A stretch of DNA of 53,339 nt from an uncultured Roseiflexus sp. (GCA_937935075.1 CALGYB010000033.1:1-53339); one strand, 5' to 3'; shown: positions 33,785-45,288, counted from the first letter of the stretch. Notes: a model not told the origin generated them from the sequence alone. Translations and numbers: made by a program.

Positions 33785-34435
33785 ATGCTGCTTGCGATCG
33801 ACACATCAACGGCTGATGCCGGCATTGCCTGCTACGACGGGGAGCGCGGCGTGATCGGCGAGTGCGTCTGGCGTGCCGGGCGCGATCATACCGCGCAACT
33901 CCTGCCGCAGATTGACCTGTTACTGCGCCACATTCGCGGTGCACGCAGCGATATACGGGCGGTTGCCGTGGCATTGGGACCGGGGAGTTGGAGCGGATTG
34001 CGGGTCGGGATGAGCGTCGCCAAAGGGTTTGCACTAGCGCGCGACCTGCCGCTGATCGGCATTGGCACGCTTCAGGCGCTGGCGTACCAGCACCGTATTG
34101 CTCATTTGCGCGTCGTCCCGATCATCAATCTGGGGCGCGGCAGAGTGGCCGCGCTTGCCGATGATGCACCGGAACCGCAGAACGTGACGCTCGCCGATCT
34201 TGCGGCAATGATCAACGAACCGGCGCTCTTCTGCGGCGATATCGATGCCGAAATCCAGGCGACGCTGCGCCGCCTGCTGCACGACCACGCCCGCTTTCCG
34301 TCGCCGGCGGCGAATGCGCGTCGCCCTGCATACCTGGCAGAACTGGCGTGGATGCGGCTGGTCGCAGGAGAACGTGACAGTGTCGCCACGCTCGAACCGA
34401 TCTATCTGGGGCAGCCGGTCAGAACCGCCGGCTGA
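33785..34435 (+). CDS. tsaB: tRNA threonylcarbamoyladenosine biosynthesis protein TsaB
   Basis: A 216-residue ASKHA-fold protein. LAIDTSTADAGIA, the helix ending in HTAQLLPQIDLLL, VALGPGSWSGLRVGMSVAKGFA and IGTLQALA are the family signature; the second lobe is divergent, as usual. TsaB is the non-catalytic scaffold for TsaD. The gene ends 53 bases before the oxidoreductase gene. Confidence 0.92.
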   Translation: MLLAIDTSTADAGIACYDGERGVIGECVWRAGRDHTAQLLPQIDLLLRHIRGARSDIRAVAVALGPGSWSGLRVGMSVAKGFALARDLPLIGIGTLQALAYQHRIAHLRVVPIINLGRGRVAALADDAPEPQNVTLADLAAMINEPALFCGDIDAEIQATLRRLLHDHARFPSPAANARRPAYLAELAWMRLVAGERDSVATLEPIYLGQPVRTAG

Positions 34436-34488
34436 GCAATGCCCGACACGAGACATCCAACCCTGATGCGCAGACGGAGGAACACGTC

Positions 34489-36279
34489 ATGCCGCTGCAA
34501 ACACTCCAGATTGCACTGACCGATCAGCGCGTGATGACAGAGCATCTCCCTGCTGAGGTTGAACAACGTTTCCTCGGCGGGCGTGGCGCTGCCGTCTGGC
34601 TTCTCGCACACCGTGTGCCGCCGACCACCGGTCCGCTCGCGCCTGCCAATCTCCTGATCTTTAGCGCCGGTCCGCTCGCGGGTGTGACGTTCAGCGGGTT
34701 TACCGTCACAACGCGTTCGCCGATTACCAATTCCATTTCGCACGGATGGGCGTCGGGGCGATGGGGATCCCACCTCCGTCGCGCCGGTCATGATCTGCTC
34801 GTCCTCGAAGGGCAAAGCTCTGAGTGGTGTTGGATTCAGATCAATGGATCGCAGGTGGATATTCGACCGGCGACGCACCTCCTTGGCCTCGACACGCAGG
34901 CGACGAACCAGGTGCTGCGCCAGGAACTTGGCGATGAGTATGCGGTGCTCTGTATCGGACCGGCGGGAGAAGCGGGGGTTTCGTATAGCGCTATTGTTGC
35001 CGAAGGCGCGTTTGCTGTCGAACCGGCGGGCACCGGCGCAATCATGGCGCGCAAACGTGTAAAAGCGATTGCCGTGCGTGGCGTGCAGCCCTGCCCGGTT
35101 GCCGACCGGCAACGACTCGATCAGGCGCTGGCGAGCATTGCCCGTCGCATCGCCGCCAGTGACGTCGCCGCCGGTTTTCGCCAGTATGGCAGCCTGTACT
35201 ACGCGCAGCGCGCCGAAGAACTGGGCGCCTTGAGCGCGCGCAATGGGCAATCCCATGCCGTGTCGCATGCCAGCGCGATCAGTCGAACAGCGCTGGCGCA
35301 GCGCGGTCGGCGGGAACCACGCGGTTGCGAAGGATGCCCGCTTGCCTGCCATAGTGTGTATATCCGCAAAAATGGCGAACCGGTCGCCTACCCCGACCTC
35401 GAGGCGCTCGCCGGCCTGGGCTGGCGATGTGGTCTGACCACGCCGGATGCCATCATTCTGGCGAATGATCTTTGCCTGCGTCTGGGTCTCGATGTGTCGG
35501 AAACCAGTGCAGCGCTGGCGTTTGTCATGGAGTGCCGCGAGCGCAGGTTGATTAATACCGGAAATCTGGCATGGGGTGATCTCGAGTCGGTGATTGGCGC
35601 GATTCGCCGCCTGGGACAGCGCCAGGAAAAGCGTGACATTCTGTCGCTGGGGGTCGGCGAAATGCAGGAAGTCTACTATGGAAGCGGTACGTTTGCACCA
35701 CAAGTGCGACAACTGGCGTTTCCAGCGCTCGATCCGCGCGCGTTGCCCGAAATCGCGCTGGCAGACGCCACTGCACCGATTGGCGGCGACTACCGTTACG
35801 CGATGATCTACGAGCCGTTCCTCGTCGAACCGCCTGTCTGGCTTCCCACCGACCCCAGCAATCCCCACTCGATCCAGGGCGTCGTCCCGCGCCTGATCTG
35901 GCACGAACGGTTTGCAGCGGCGATCGACGCCGCAGGGTTGTGTCGCCGTCTGGCGCTGCTGGCGTATCAGATCGCTCCTGCTGACCTGAACGAACTGCTG
36001 GCAGCGACGCTGGGACGATCGTTTACCAGCGTTGATGTGGCGAAGATTGGCGAACGGATCGTCACGCTGGAGCGCCGGCTGGCGGTGCAGTACGGCGCCG
36101 GACGCGATGCGCTGCCCCATCGCTGGATGGAAGAACCGCTCGAAGATGGACCGGCAGCGGGGAAATTGCCGCTCCTCGAAGAGATGCTAGCGGAGTATTA
36201 TCGCCGCCACGGATGGGACGAACAGGGACGACCTTCGGAAGCTCGTCTGGCGGAACTCGGGATTGCGCTCCCTGCCTGA
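34489..36279 (+). CDS. Aldehyde:ferredoxin oxidoreductase family protein
   Basis: A 596-residue member of the tungsten-pterin AOR family. The N-terminal domain has FLGGRGAAVWLL and the SGRWGSHLRRAGHDLLVLEG pterin-site motif. Iron-sulfur ligands are visible in GCEGCPLACHS (CxxCxxxC), with the fourth in DAAGLCRRLALLAYQ. Members oxidise aldehydes or related carbonyl compounds with ferredoxin. The substrate is unknown, and no ferredoxin or molybdopterin gene adjoins. A hairpin at 36358-36386 ends its transcript. Confidence 0.85.
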   Translation: MPLQTLQIALTDQRVMTEHLPAEVEQRFLGGRGAAVWLLAHRVPPTTGPLAPANLLIFSAGPLAGVTFSGFTVTTRSPITNSISHGWASGRWGSHLRRAGHDLLVLEGQSSEWCWIQINGSQVDIRPATHLLGLDTQATNQVLRQELGDEYAVLCIGPAGEAGVSYSAIVAEGAFAVEPAGTGAIMARKRVKAIAVRGVQPCPVADRQRLDQALASIARRIAASDVAAGFRQYGSLYYAQRAEELGALSARNGQSHAVSHASAISRTALAQRGRREPRGCEGCPLACHSVYIRKNGEPVAYPDLEALAGLGWRCGLTTPDAIILANDLCLRLGLDVSETSAALAFVMECRERRLINTGNLAWGDLESVIGAIRRLGQRQEKRDILSLGVGEMQEVYYGSGTFAPQVRQLAFPALDPRALPEIALADATAPIGGDYRYAMIYEPFLVEPPVWLPTDPSNPHSIQGVVPRLIWHERFAAAIDAAGLCRRLALLAYQIAPADLNELLAATLGRSFTSVDVAKIGERIVTLERRLAVQYGAGRDALPHRWMEEPLEDGPAAGKLPLLEEMLAEYYRRHGWDEQGRPSEARLAELGIALPA

Positions 36280-36357
36280 TCTATCTTCCTGCATGGTGCA
36301 ACCTGATCGCAGGTTCCAGCGTCTCACCGGCGAAGAGCCTGCTGGAAAATCTCGATG

Positions 36358-36386
36358 AACAGGCGAAGGCGTCGCCTTCGCCTGTT
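36358..36386 (+). terminator. Perfect hairpin after the AOR gene
   Basis: AACAGGCGAAGGCG (36358-36371) and CGCCTTCGCCTGTT (36373-36386) are perfect complements around one T. There is no T tract. It shares the GGCGAAGGC core with the terminator at 14.88 kb. Confidence 0.6.
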
Positions 36387-36414
36387 ATGCTTCAGTGCGC
36401 CGGAGAACCACAAT

Positions 36415-37182
36415 ATGACGCTCCATGTCGATGATGTCTTTGCGCCGCTCGACCACGACCACGTCCTGAAGCGCCTGGCGGGGGGCAATGAGACCGACGT
36501 GTACTGGACCGATGACCGTCGCTATGTCGTCAAACTCAAGTACGACCTGGGGGGAAATCTGAGCCAGGCGCTGCAATGGGCGCGGTGGATGCGCGAGGTC
36601 GCCGACCGCTATACGTCATGTCTGGGAGAGCGCCACACGATTCCGAACCATTTCATCCTGGCGCGCGGTAGTGATGGGCACATCTATCCGTTGGCAATCC
36701 AGCCCTTCCTTCCTGATGCCCGACCGCTCGACGCGCTCAACTATCATACGCTGACGCCGGAACAGCGCGCGATCGTCGCCCTCCAGCTCAGCGAAATCCT
36801 GCGTCGAGCGCATGCCTTCTATCACACAACCGGCAGCATGCCCGATCTGTATGGGCAATCCGCTCGCAGCAACGATGAGCGTGAGCGAATGAAAGCGATT
36901 AATCGTCTACCGCAACGCCTCTGGAGTTTTCTTGTCGAGCGTACCGTGCTGCGGTCGCACAATCTGTTGCTGCTGCGCGACCCGGATATGCGCATCGTGT
37001 TGATCGATTATGACCCGGTGCGACGAAGTCGCCTCTACCGCCTGATCTATTTCGCAGTGCGTCGGATCCTGCTGCTGCGCGACCTGGCAGCGATCGCATG
37101 GCTGCGTTGCGGAATCGATAAGACCGTGAGCGATCGGGCGCCGACGCCGCAGACATCCATATCGCTGCACGATCCGTCATGA
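36415..37182 (+). CDS. Kinase-fold-like hypothetical protein
   Basis: A 255-residue soluble protein. ATG at 36415 follows GGAG; a longer frame includes the hairpin and is unlikely. LAGGNETDVYWTDDRRYVVKLKYD looks like a glycine-rich loop and nucleotide-contact lysine of the protein/aminoglycoside kinase fold. A later LLLLRDPDMRIVLIDYDPV could be the metal-binding Asp region, but the usual catalytic HxD is unclear. The basic C-terminus (RRSRLYRLIYFAVRR) may contact membrane or nucleic acid. The function is unknown. Confidence 0.6.
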   Translation: MTLHVDDVFAPLDHDHVLKRLAGGNETDVYWTDDRRYVVKLKYDLGGNLSQALQWARWMREVADRYTSCLGERHTIPNHFILARGSDGHIYPLAIQPFLPDARPLDALNYHTLTPEQRAIVALQLSEILRRAHAFYHTTGSMPDLYGQSARSNDERERMKAINRLPQRLWSFLVERTVLRSHNLLLLRDPDMRIVLIDYDPVRRSRLYRLIYFAVRRILLLRDLAAIAWLRCGIDKTVSDRAPTPQTSISLHDPS

Positions 37183-37244
37183 CATAGCGATACAGATCGC
37201 ACTGAAACGCGCGAAACATGACCGAAAATTGTGATCTTGCCACA

Positions 37245-37273
37245 TTGTCGCGCCGGAAGGCGTCTGCTATAAT
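37245..37273 (+). promoter_or_regulatory. Promoter of ftsH
   Basis: TTGTCG (37245-37250), 17 bases, TATAAT (37268-37273). The leader of about 95 bases contains AGGAGCAGCGCTCCT near 37348-37362, a small palindrome that holds an AGGAG too distant from the ATG to be the ribosome site. Confidence 0.75.
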
Positions 37274-37374
37274 ATTGGTACGAGCGGTCGAAGAGGACAA
37301 TCGTCATCTGTCCGTATCCGCTGTTGTGCCGCGCAAGATCAATCAGGAGCAGCGCTCCTAGAACGTGAACGATT

Positions 37375-39285
<1,911 letters not shown>

Positions 39286-39396
39286 ACTGCTGCACAATTT
39301 ATACGGCATAATTATTGACAAAAACCCAAGCCCGCCCGAGACGATGGCCTTCCTGCCGGGTTCTCGGGCATAGGCCTGCTCCGGTAAGCTAAAACC
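39286..39396 (+). other. Gap after ftsH
   Basis: An AT-rich segment, then GCCCGAGA (39334-39341) and TCTCGGGC (39362-39369) form an eight-pair inverted repeat that may act as a terminator. TTGACA at 39315-39320 has no matching -10. No coding capacity is seen. Confidence 0.4.
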
Positions 39397-40569
39397 ATGC
39401 GGCTGTACTGGGAACAACCCTATGCCAGCGAGTTCGAAGCCCAGGTAGTACGGGCCTGGAGCGAGGGCACAAAGCACTATGCGGTGCTGGATCAGACCCT
39501 TTTTTACCCCACCGCTGGGGGCCAAGCCTGTGATACCGGCACCCTGGGTGGGGTGGCGGTGGTGGAGGTACTCGAGGACACCAAGGCCACCGGCAGCGTG
39601 ATTCACCGTCTGGAAGGCCCCCTATCCGAAGGACAAAACGTCGTGGGAAAGCTCAACTGGGCGCGCCGCTACCGACACATGCAGCGCCACACCGCCGAGC
39701 ACATGCTGGGGCAGGCATTTTTGCGGGCCGCAGGCTGGAACGTGGTGGCGGTCAACATGGGCAGCCCCATCTGTACCATGGACTTCGACGGTGAGCCCGC
39801 CGAGGAAACCGTCCGCCAGGCCGAGGCCCTGGCCAACTGGGCAGTGTATGCCAACACCCCGGTACGCACCTACTTTATTGACCACACCGAGGCCGAGGCT
39901 CACGGTCTGCGCCGTTCGCCCAAGGTAACGGGCACCATCCGGGTGGTGGAGATTGAGCACTGGGACAAGGTGGCCTGCGGGGGCCTGCACGTGGCCCACA
40001 CCGGCGAGGCAGGCCCCATCAAAATCACCAAATTCGAGCGCTACAAGGGCGGTACGCGCATCTACTTTGTAGCGGGCTGGGAGGCTTTGGAGCTTTTCGA
40101 CCAGGAGCATCGCCTGCTCACGCGGCTGGGTGAGCGGTTTAGCTCGGGCCTGCTGGAGCTGGAAAAGCCCATCGAGAACATGCGGAGCGAATGGCAGCGG
40201 GTACGGGCCGAAAACGCCGCTCTCAAGGACGAGCTGGCCGAGCGCCTCATGCGCGAACTGCTCACCGAGTTCCCCGGTCTGACCATCGGGGCCCTGGTTC
40301 CAAACGCTGTGCTGGACATGGTGGGCAAGCGGCTGGCGGAGTGGCCCGGGGTGCTGGCCCTGCTGCTCGCCCAGGCCGAGGACAAAGCCCGTTATGTGCT
40401 GCTCAAGCATCCGAGCCGCCACGAAGACTTGCAGGCCCTCTGGGACGCCGTGCTGAAGCCACTGGGGGCCAGAGGTGGGGGGGCTTTGGTCAAGCTGGGG
40501 GTGCTGCCCCTGGCGGCCCTACACCCCGCCCTGGAAGGCTTCCAGAAATACCTGTCCAGCCATTCATGA
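39397..40569 (+). CDS. Alanyl-tRNA editing protein, AlaX-long type
   Basis: A 390-residue protein with no catalytic synthetase domain. FYPTAGGQACDTG, the editing-site HTAEHMLGQAF (HxxxH) and the later CGGLHVAHTGEAG (CxxxH) are the zinc ligands of AlaX/AlaRS editing domains that deacylate Ser- or Gly-tRNA(Ala). The C-terminal 150 residues form a DHHA1-like domain (ALVKLGVLPLAALHPALEG). The length matches AlaX-L. Codon use is Meiothermus-like. Confidence 0.85.
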   Translation: MRLYWEQPYASEFEAQVVRAWSEGTKHYAVLDQTLFYPTAGGQACDTGTLGGVAVVEVLEDTKATGSVIHRLEGPLSEGQNVVGKLNWARRYRHMQRHTAEHMLGQAFLRAAGWNVVAVNMGSPICTMDFDGEPAEETVRQAEALANWAVYANTPVRTYFIDHTEAEAHGLRRSPKVTGTIRVVEIEHWDKVACGGLHVAHTGEAGPIKITKFERYKGGTRIYFVAGWEALELFDQEHRLLTRLGERFSSGLLELEKPIENMRSEWQRVRAENAALKDELAERLMRELLTEFPGLTIGALVPNAVLDMVGKRLAEWPGVLALLLAQAEDKARYVLLKHPSRHEDLQALWDAVLKPLGARGGGALVKLGVLPLAALHPALEGFQKYLSSHS

Positions 40570-40570
40570 A

Positions 40571-42775
40571 CTACGATTCCAGGCTCATCTTGGGCATCAT
40601 CCGGCGGAGCGGCTCCGGCAGCCACCAGTTCCACCGGCCCGCGAGCACCAGCACCGAGGGCACCAGCACCAGCCGCACCAGGGTCGCATCCAGCAAGACC
40701 GCCACCGCCAGACCCAGTCCGATGGTCTTGTTGGCGACCACCTGCCCAAAGACGAAGGCCGAGAAGACAATAATCATGATCAGAGCCGCACTGGTGATTA
40801 CCCCGGCGGTGCGCTCCAGGGCATACCGCACCGCCTGGGGGGTATCCAGCCCGGCCAGATGGGCCTCCTGAACGCGGGAGAGCAAAAAGATTTCGTAGTC
40901 CATCGAGAGGCCAAAAATCACCGCAAAGAGCAGGATGGGGAGCGAGCTATCTATGCCGCCCACATCGGTAGGCGCCCCCACCAGTCCGGCGCCCAGGCCC
41001 TCCTGGAAGATCAGGGTGATCAGGCCGTAGGCCGCCCCCACCGTGAGGGTGTTCATCAGGATGGACTTGAGGGGAATCAAGAGGCTGCGGAAGGCCACGG
41101 CCAGCAGCAGAAATGTGGCCACAAAGACCGTCCCGATGGCTGCGGGCATGGCCCCCACCAGGGCCTGGGTAAACTCCATGGAGCCCACCGGCGCACCGCC
41201 CAGCAGCACCCGCTCAAAGCCCGCGTTCCGGGCTTCCTGCTTGAGCCTGGCATACCACTCGGGAATACGGGGAGCCTGTACGGCATCGCGGGGAATCACC
41301 GTCAGGCGCAGGTAGCGGCGGTTCTGGCTCACGTACTGGGTGGAGAGGCCCACCAGCTCGGCAAACCCGCCCTGGCCCGAGAGCCGCCCGGCCAGAAAAG
41401 GCGAGACCACCAGCCGCACCTCGGGCCAGGCCGAAAGGCGCTGCTCGAGGTCGCGCCAGCGGGCCCGGTTCTCGGGGGTGAAGCCTTCTTCGCCCAGGTC
41501 CAGGAGGATTTCAAAGGAATCCAGGGCACCCCCCAGCCCCATCTGCCGGATCAGCTCGAGGCCCTTGCGCGACTCCACATTCGGGCCCAGCCCAAAAGCC
41601 CCGGTATAGCCCAGCTTCATCTGGGTGGTCGGCCAGGCCAGGGCCAAGAGCAGCCCGGCCACCCCAAACGCCCACATCCAGGGGCGCCGCATCACCACCC
41701 CGGCCCAGCGGCCCCAGAAGGGGCTCACCTGCCCACTGCTGGTGGGCTTGAAGGCCAGGCGACGCGGGGAGTTCACCCGCTCGCCCAGCATTGAAAGGAT
41801 GGCCGGGAGCAGGGTAATTGAGGCCAGCACCGTGAGGGTAATGGACATCACCCCGCCCACCCCCATCGAGCGGATGAAGGTCAGGTCGGGCACCAGCATA
41901 GCCCCCATGGCGATGGCCACCACCAGCCCGCTCGAGGCCACCGTCCGCCCGGCGGTCTGGGTAGTGATGGCTGCCGCAGCCTGCGCCGAGCGCCCCGAGG
42001 CCAGCTCTTCGCGGAAGCGGTTGACCATCAGCAAGGCGTAGTCGATGCCGGCCCCCAGCGAAAGCATGGTGATGACCGAAAGGGCGAAGCTGCTAACCTC
42101 TCCCGCATAGGTGAGGAAAAACAAGCCGGCCAGGCCGGTGGTGATGGCCACCACCCCCACCATCAGGGGCAGCCCGGTGGCGACCAGCGCCCCAAAGGCC
42201 AGCAAGAGCACCAGCCCGGTCAGGGGCAGGGCCATCAGTTCGCTGCGCTTGACATCGGCCTCTAGCAGGTGCAAGAAGTCCTTGGTGACGGCAGTGGCCC
42301 CGGTCACGTAAAAGCGAATCTCGGGGGTCTGGGCTGCCCTGGCCTCGCGCCGCAGGGCCTCGATCACGGCCTCGCTGTTCTCGAGGCGGGTGTCCAGCAA
42401 GGTAGCGGTAATCCTGCCATCGGGGCTTTGTTGTTGCAAGGGGCTGGGCGTATCATAGCGACTCAGGCGCACCACCCCCTCGAGGCTCTGGATTCGGGCC
42501 ATTAGCTGGTTGTAGACCGCTCGAAACCGGGGGTCGCTTTCGGGCAGGCTAGACTCGCTCACCAGCACCGTACGGTCTACTGATTGCTGAGCGAATTGTT
42601 CGGTATAGATTTGCGTGACCTTTTGGGCCTCGCTGTTTTTCACGTCACTTGCATTGGCCGCCAGACGCCCGGGGGCCATGCGAGCCGCCGGAATGGCCAG
42701 CAAGACCACCAAGACCCAAACGACAACAACCTGTAACGGATACCGGGTTACGAAGCGGGCAAGGCGGGCAAACAT
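40571..42775 (-). CDS. MMPL-family RND transporter
   Basis: A 734-residue transporter with two halves of about six helices each. Conserved acidic helices carry SLGAGIDYALLMVNRFREEL and FGLSMDYEIFLLSRVQEA. Two large external loops lie after the first helix of each half. MMPL proteins move lipids or hydrophobic compounds with proton exchange; the cargo is unknown. ATG at 42775 is chosen over a TTG at 42790. The gene is tail to tail with the AlaX gene, one base apart. Confidence 0.87.
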   Translation of the reverse strand: MFARLARFVTRYPLQVVVVWVLVVLLAIPAARMAPGRLAANASDVKNSEAQKVTQIYTEQFAQQSVDRTVLVSESSLPESDPRFRAVYNQLMARIQSLEGVVRLSRYDTPSPLQQQSPDGRITATLLDTRLENSEAVIEALRREARAAQTPEIRFYVTGATAVTKDFLHLLEADVKRSELMALPLTGLVLLLAFGALVATGLPLMVGVVAITTGLAGLFFLTYAGEVSSFALSVITMLSLGAGIDYALLMVNRFREELASGRSAQAAAAITTQTAGRTVASSGLVVAIAMGAMLVPDLTFIRSMGVGGVMSITLTVLASITLLPAILSMLGERVNSPRRLAFKPTSSGQVSPFWGRWAGVVMRRPWMWAFGVAGLLLALAWPTTQMKLGYTGAFGLGPNVESRKGLELIRQMGLGGALDSFEILLDLGEEGFTPENRARWRDLEQRLSAWPEVRLVVSPFLAGRLSGQGGFAELVGLSTQYVSQNRRYLRLTVIPRDAVQAPRIPEWYARLKQEARNAGFERVLLGGAPVGSMEFTQALVGAMPAAIGTVFVATFLLLAVAFRSLLIPLKSILMNTLTVGAAYGLITLIFQEGLGAGLVGAPTDVGGIDSSLPILLFAVIFGLSMDYEIFLLSRVQEAHLAGLDTPQAVRYALERTAGVITSAALIMIIVFSAFVFGQVVANKTIGLGLAVAVLLDATLVRLVLVPSVLVLAGRWNWWLPEPLRRMMPKMSLES

Positions 42776-42981
42776 AAAGCACAACCCCAAACTTACTCAA
42801 CTTGCTTCTTCCTTCACAAGAAGACAAGAGCAGATGCCGCAATTTGACCATCAAACCAGACACCCTATTGGGCCTCGAGTAGTCGAGAGGGGCGGGCCTT
42901 GAAAGGCATCTGGTATTGACCCTACACACTTGCAGTCATCCGCCCAACTTCGGGCCGAGCAGGCAGCGTACAATCGTCGGA

Positions 42982-43242
42982 ATGGACTTTCTGATTGCGG
43001 CGCTCTTACTTGGCCTGGTGATTTATTTCGTCTTTCGGGTGCTGCGGGGAGTATTGCCCGCTCGTCTGTGGGCCCGCTTCCGCCCCCTGGGAATGCGCCT
43101 TGTGCCCCGCAAGGCTACCGAGAAATGTACGGTCTGCAAGGAGGTACTCAACCCGGCTGAAGTGGCCGCCCTACGCCAGGGCAGGCGCAAATGCCCCGAA
43201 ATGGCCCGCTGCCCTTATCAGCGCAGCCGGTGGCTGAACTGA
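42982..43242 (+). CDS. Small membrane-anchored zinc-ribbon protein
   Basis: An 86-residue protein. A single N-terminal helix (DFLIAALLLGLVIYFVFRVL) leads into a basic segment, then ATEKCTVCKEVL and RRKCPEMARCPY give four cysteines for a zinc site. TACAAT at 42969-42974 sits seven bases before the ATG at 42982, with no ribosome site, as in leaderless Deinococcota transcripts. The function is unknown. Confidence 0.7.
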   Translation: MDFLIAALLLGLVIYFVFRVLRGVLPARLWARFRPLGMRLVPRKATEKCTVCKEVLNPAEVAALRQGRRKCPEMARCPYQRSRWLN

Positions 43243-43497
43243 TAGCAAACCTCGAGCGTAGTTGAGCCGATCGCCGATGGCCTGTAGCTGATAGCCAGAA
43301 CGCCATCTTGGCCCCAGGCCCTCTAGCACACATCGTAAGGACTATCCCTGTCGTGCCTAAAGGTCATTGCTTTCGGCGGCCTTAAAGGCATTCACTGCCC
43401 TACAGGTACTTTGCCCTCGCCTGCATTTAACCCACTTTGAACCACATCACTATAGAGTAAGGTGGTACACGTAGGTTTGCATTGGGCAAAGGAAATT

Positions 43498-45288
43498 ATG
43501 AGAATCGGGCAATTGGCATGGGGTTTGCTGAGTTGGTGGATTCTGCTGGCGGGGGCTGTTGCCGAAGCCAGGGACCCCACGCAGTACGTGTTTGTGGTGG
43601 ATGTTTCGGCCTCGATGATCGGGCGGGAAGATGGGCGCACGGTGATCTTCCCGCTGGTGCAACGCGAGTTGATGCGCTTTGCTGAACGAGTTACCAACGA
43701 GACCGAGGTGCGCCTGGTGCCCTTTAGTAAAGAGCCCCTGGGCGCGGTTCGGTTTGTGCTGCCGCGCGAGCGCGAGGAGATGCTGCGCTATATTCGCATC
43801 CTGCGGGCCGAGGGCAGTGCCAGCCATATTTTTGGTAGCCTGAAGCAGGTCTATGGCGAGCTTTGCAACGAACCTCGAGCCTTTTTTCTCTTTACCGATG
43901 GCCTGGACAACTCGACGGAGCCCGGCCAAATGCCGGAGCTAAAGAGCCAGTGCCCGCTTACCTTGGTTACGCTGGCAGCACTACCCAAAGGCTTTTCCGA
44001 GGCATGGATAGGATTACGCCAGAACAACCTGCTCAGCCAACCTTCCAGGGAGCCCCAAAGCGCACCGCCTAACCCAGAAAACCCGGCCAAGAGTGAAAAT
44101 AACGCCCCGAATGAAGCATCCGGTACGCCTGAAACTCCACAAACCCCGACCTCTACGAACCCTGTCCTAGCAGGAGTGCAAAAAGAATACGGTGAGCAGC
44201 CCAGCTCCGAGCCCACGTCAGCCCCCGCGCCAGCCAACCCTGAAACCCGGTCAGACCCTCCCCAAGTGCCTCCCACACCCCAGGCCGAGACACGTCCAAA
44301 ACCGACAGCACCCGCCCCATCTAAGCCAGACCCACCTGCCCCTAAACAGCCTGCCCAACCGACCAAGCCCCGCCCCGCCAACCCCCCTGCAGCCACGCCG
44401 CCTGCCGCGCCGGCCAAGCCCACTCCACCCCTCGCCGTGCCGCCTGCCCCTTCACCCCCTCAGCCTGCCCAGTACCGGTTGCAAGCGGTGGGTTCGCCCA
44501 GCCTGGTAGACGGCGCAGTGGTGGTGGTGTACCGCCTCGAGGGCAGCCCCGAAGCTACCCTGCCCCTCGAGCTCAGCCTCAAGGAAGTCCCTCCCGTACT
44601 GCGTGTGAGCTATGATGATCACCTCGAGGCCATTTCTTTGCGCCCCGGCGAACAGTTCGAGCTTCGCGTATCCAACCCGGGCCAGCAAGCAGCCGTCCTC
44701 GAGACGGTCTTCAAAGTGACGAGCGCGCCTGGTGCTTTGGTCGAACTGCCCCCAGTGCTGCGGCTAACCGTGCCCCCCCTCGGGGTCTCGCGGGGCTGGC
44801 CGGAGTGGAAATGGGCTTTGATCGGGCTACTGGGGGTGATACTTCTAACAGGACTGGGCCTATTGTGGCCTCGCCTGCGCCAAAGGGCCCAGACCGCCCT
44901 GCGGGCCGAACCAGCGAGCACCAACCAGGGCATGAGCTACGGGCCAACCGAGGGGGGCGAGGCGCAGGTGTTACGCCCTCCAACCACGCCCAGTCTGATT
45001 AGCCTGGATTTTTTTGGTGCAGCCCCAGAGCAACGGCGCAAATACCTCCCAGCCATGATGGGCGAGTATGACCTAGGGCAAGCCATCGGCGATCCGGCCC
45101 TCGAGCGCCTGCGGGTGCGCCCCAAACCTGGGGGACTCGAGATTCTTCACATCCCCGGACACCTGTGCTTGTACCTCGAGGGCAAAGAAGCCCTCCACCC
45201 AGGTCAGATCGTGGCATCGGGTCACACGCTTTACATCTCCGACCTCAGCGGGGGCGCTATCGGCCTGCTGAGCGTTCAGACGATGTGA
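43498..45288 (+). CDS. Von Willebrand A-domain protein with proline-rich linker and membrane helix
   Basis: A 596-residue protein starting at 43498 with AAAGGA upstream. A signal peptide (ending AVAEA) exports it. A VWA domain follows (about residues 30-190), with the metal-binding DVSASM at the start of the MIDAS site and LFTDGLDNS. A linker of about 130 residues, mostly Pro/Ala/Thr/Glu, is likely disordered or extended. A folded beta-rich region comes next. A helix of about 22 residues (WALIGLLGVILLTGLGLLW) near 440-460 is followed by a C-terminal region of about 135 residues that would be cytoplasmic. Surface sensing or assembly is possible; no specific function can be assigned. Confidence 0.8.
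   Translation: MRIGQLAWGLLSWWILLAGAVAEARDPTQYVFVVDVSASMIGREDGRTVIFPLVQRELMRFAERVTNETEVRLVPFSKEPLGAVRFVLPREREEMLRYIRILRAEGSASHIFGSLKQVYGELCNEPRAFFLFTDGLDNSTEPGQMPELKSQCPLTLVTLAALPKGFSEAWIGLRQNNLLSQPSREPQSAPPNPENPAKSENNAPNEASGTPETPQTPTSTNPVLAGVQKEYGEQPSSEPTSAPAPANPETRSDPPQVPPTPQAETRPKPTAPAPSKPDPPAPKQPAQPTKPRPANPPAATPPAAPAKPTPPLAVPPAPSPPQPAQYRLQAVGSPSLVDGAVVVVYRLEGSPEATLPLELSLKEVPPVLRVSYDDHLEAISLRPGEQFELRVSNPGQQAAVLETVFKVTSAPGALVELPPVLRLTVPPLGVSRGWPEWKWALIGLLGVILLTGLGLLWPRLRQRAQTALRAEPASTNQGMSYGPTEGGEAQVLRPPTTPSLISLDFFGAAPEQRRKYLPAMMGEYDLGQAIGDPALERLRVRPKPGGLEILHIPGHLCLYLEGKEALHPGQIVASGHTLYISDLSGGAIGLLSVQTM

Noticed and set aside
33025-33825. A minus-strand frame of 266 codons overlapping the tsaE region
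   Set aside because: It is antisense to tsaE and crosses the DUF433 promoter region; it lacks motifs.
37348-37362. Possible RNA thermometer masking the ftsH ribosome site
   Set aside because: The palindrome AGGAGCAGCGCTCCT is too far from the start codon to mask the initiation region.
40191-42505. Several plus-strand frames opposite the MMPL transporter gene, up to 439 codons
   Set aside because: They are Gly/Pro/His-rich antisense shadows of the transporter.
43260-43490. A gene between the small zinc-ribbon protein and the VWA gene
   Set aside because: Only short shadow frames occur and no ribosome site or family motif is visible.
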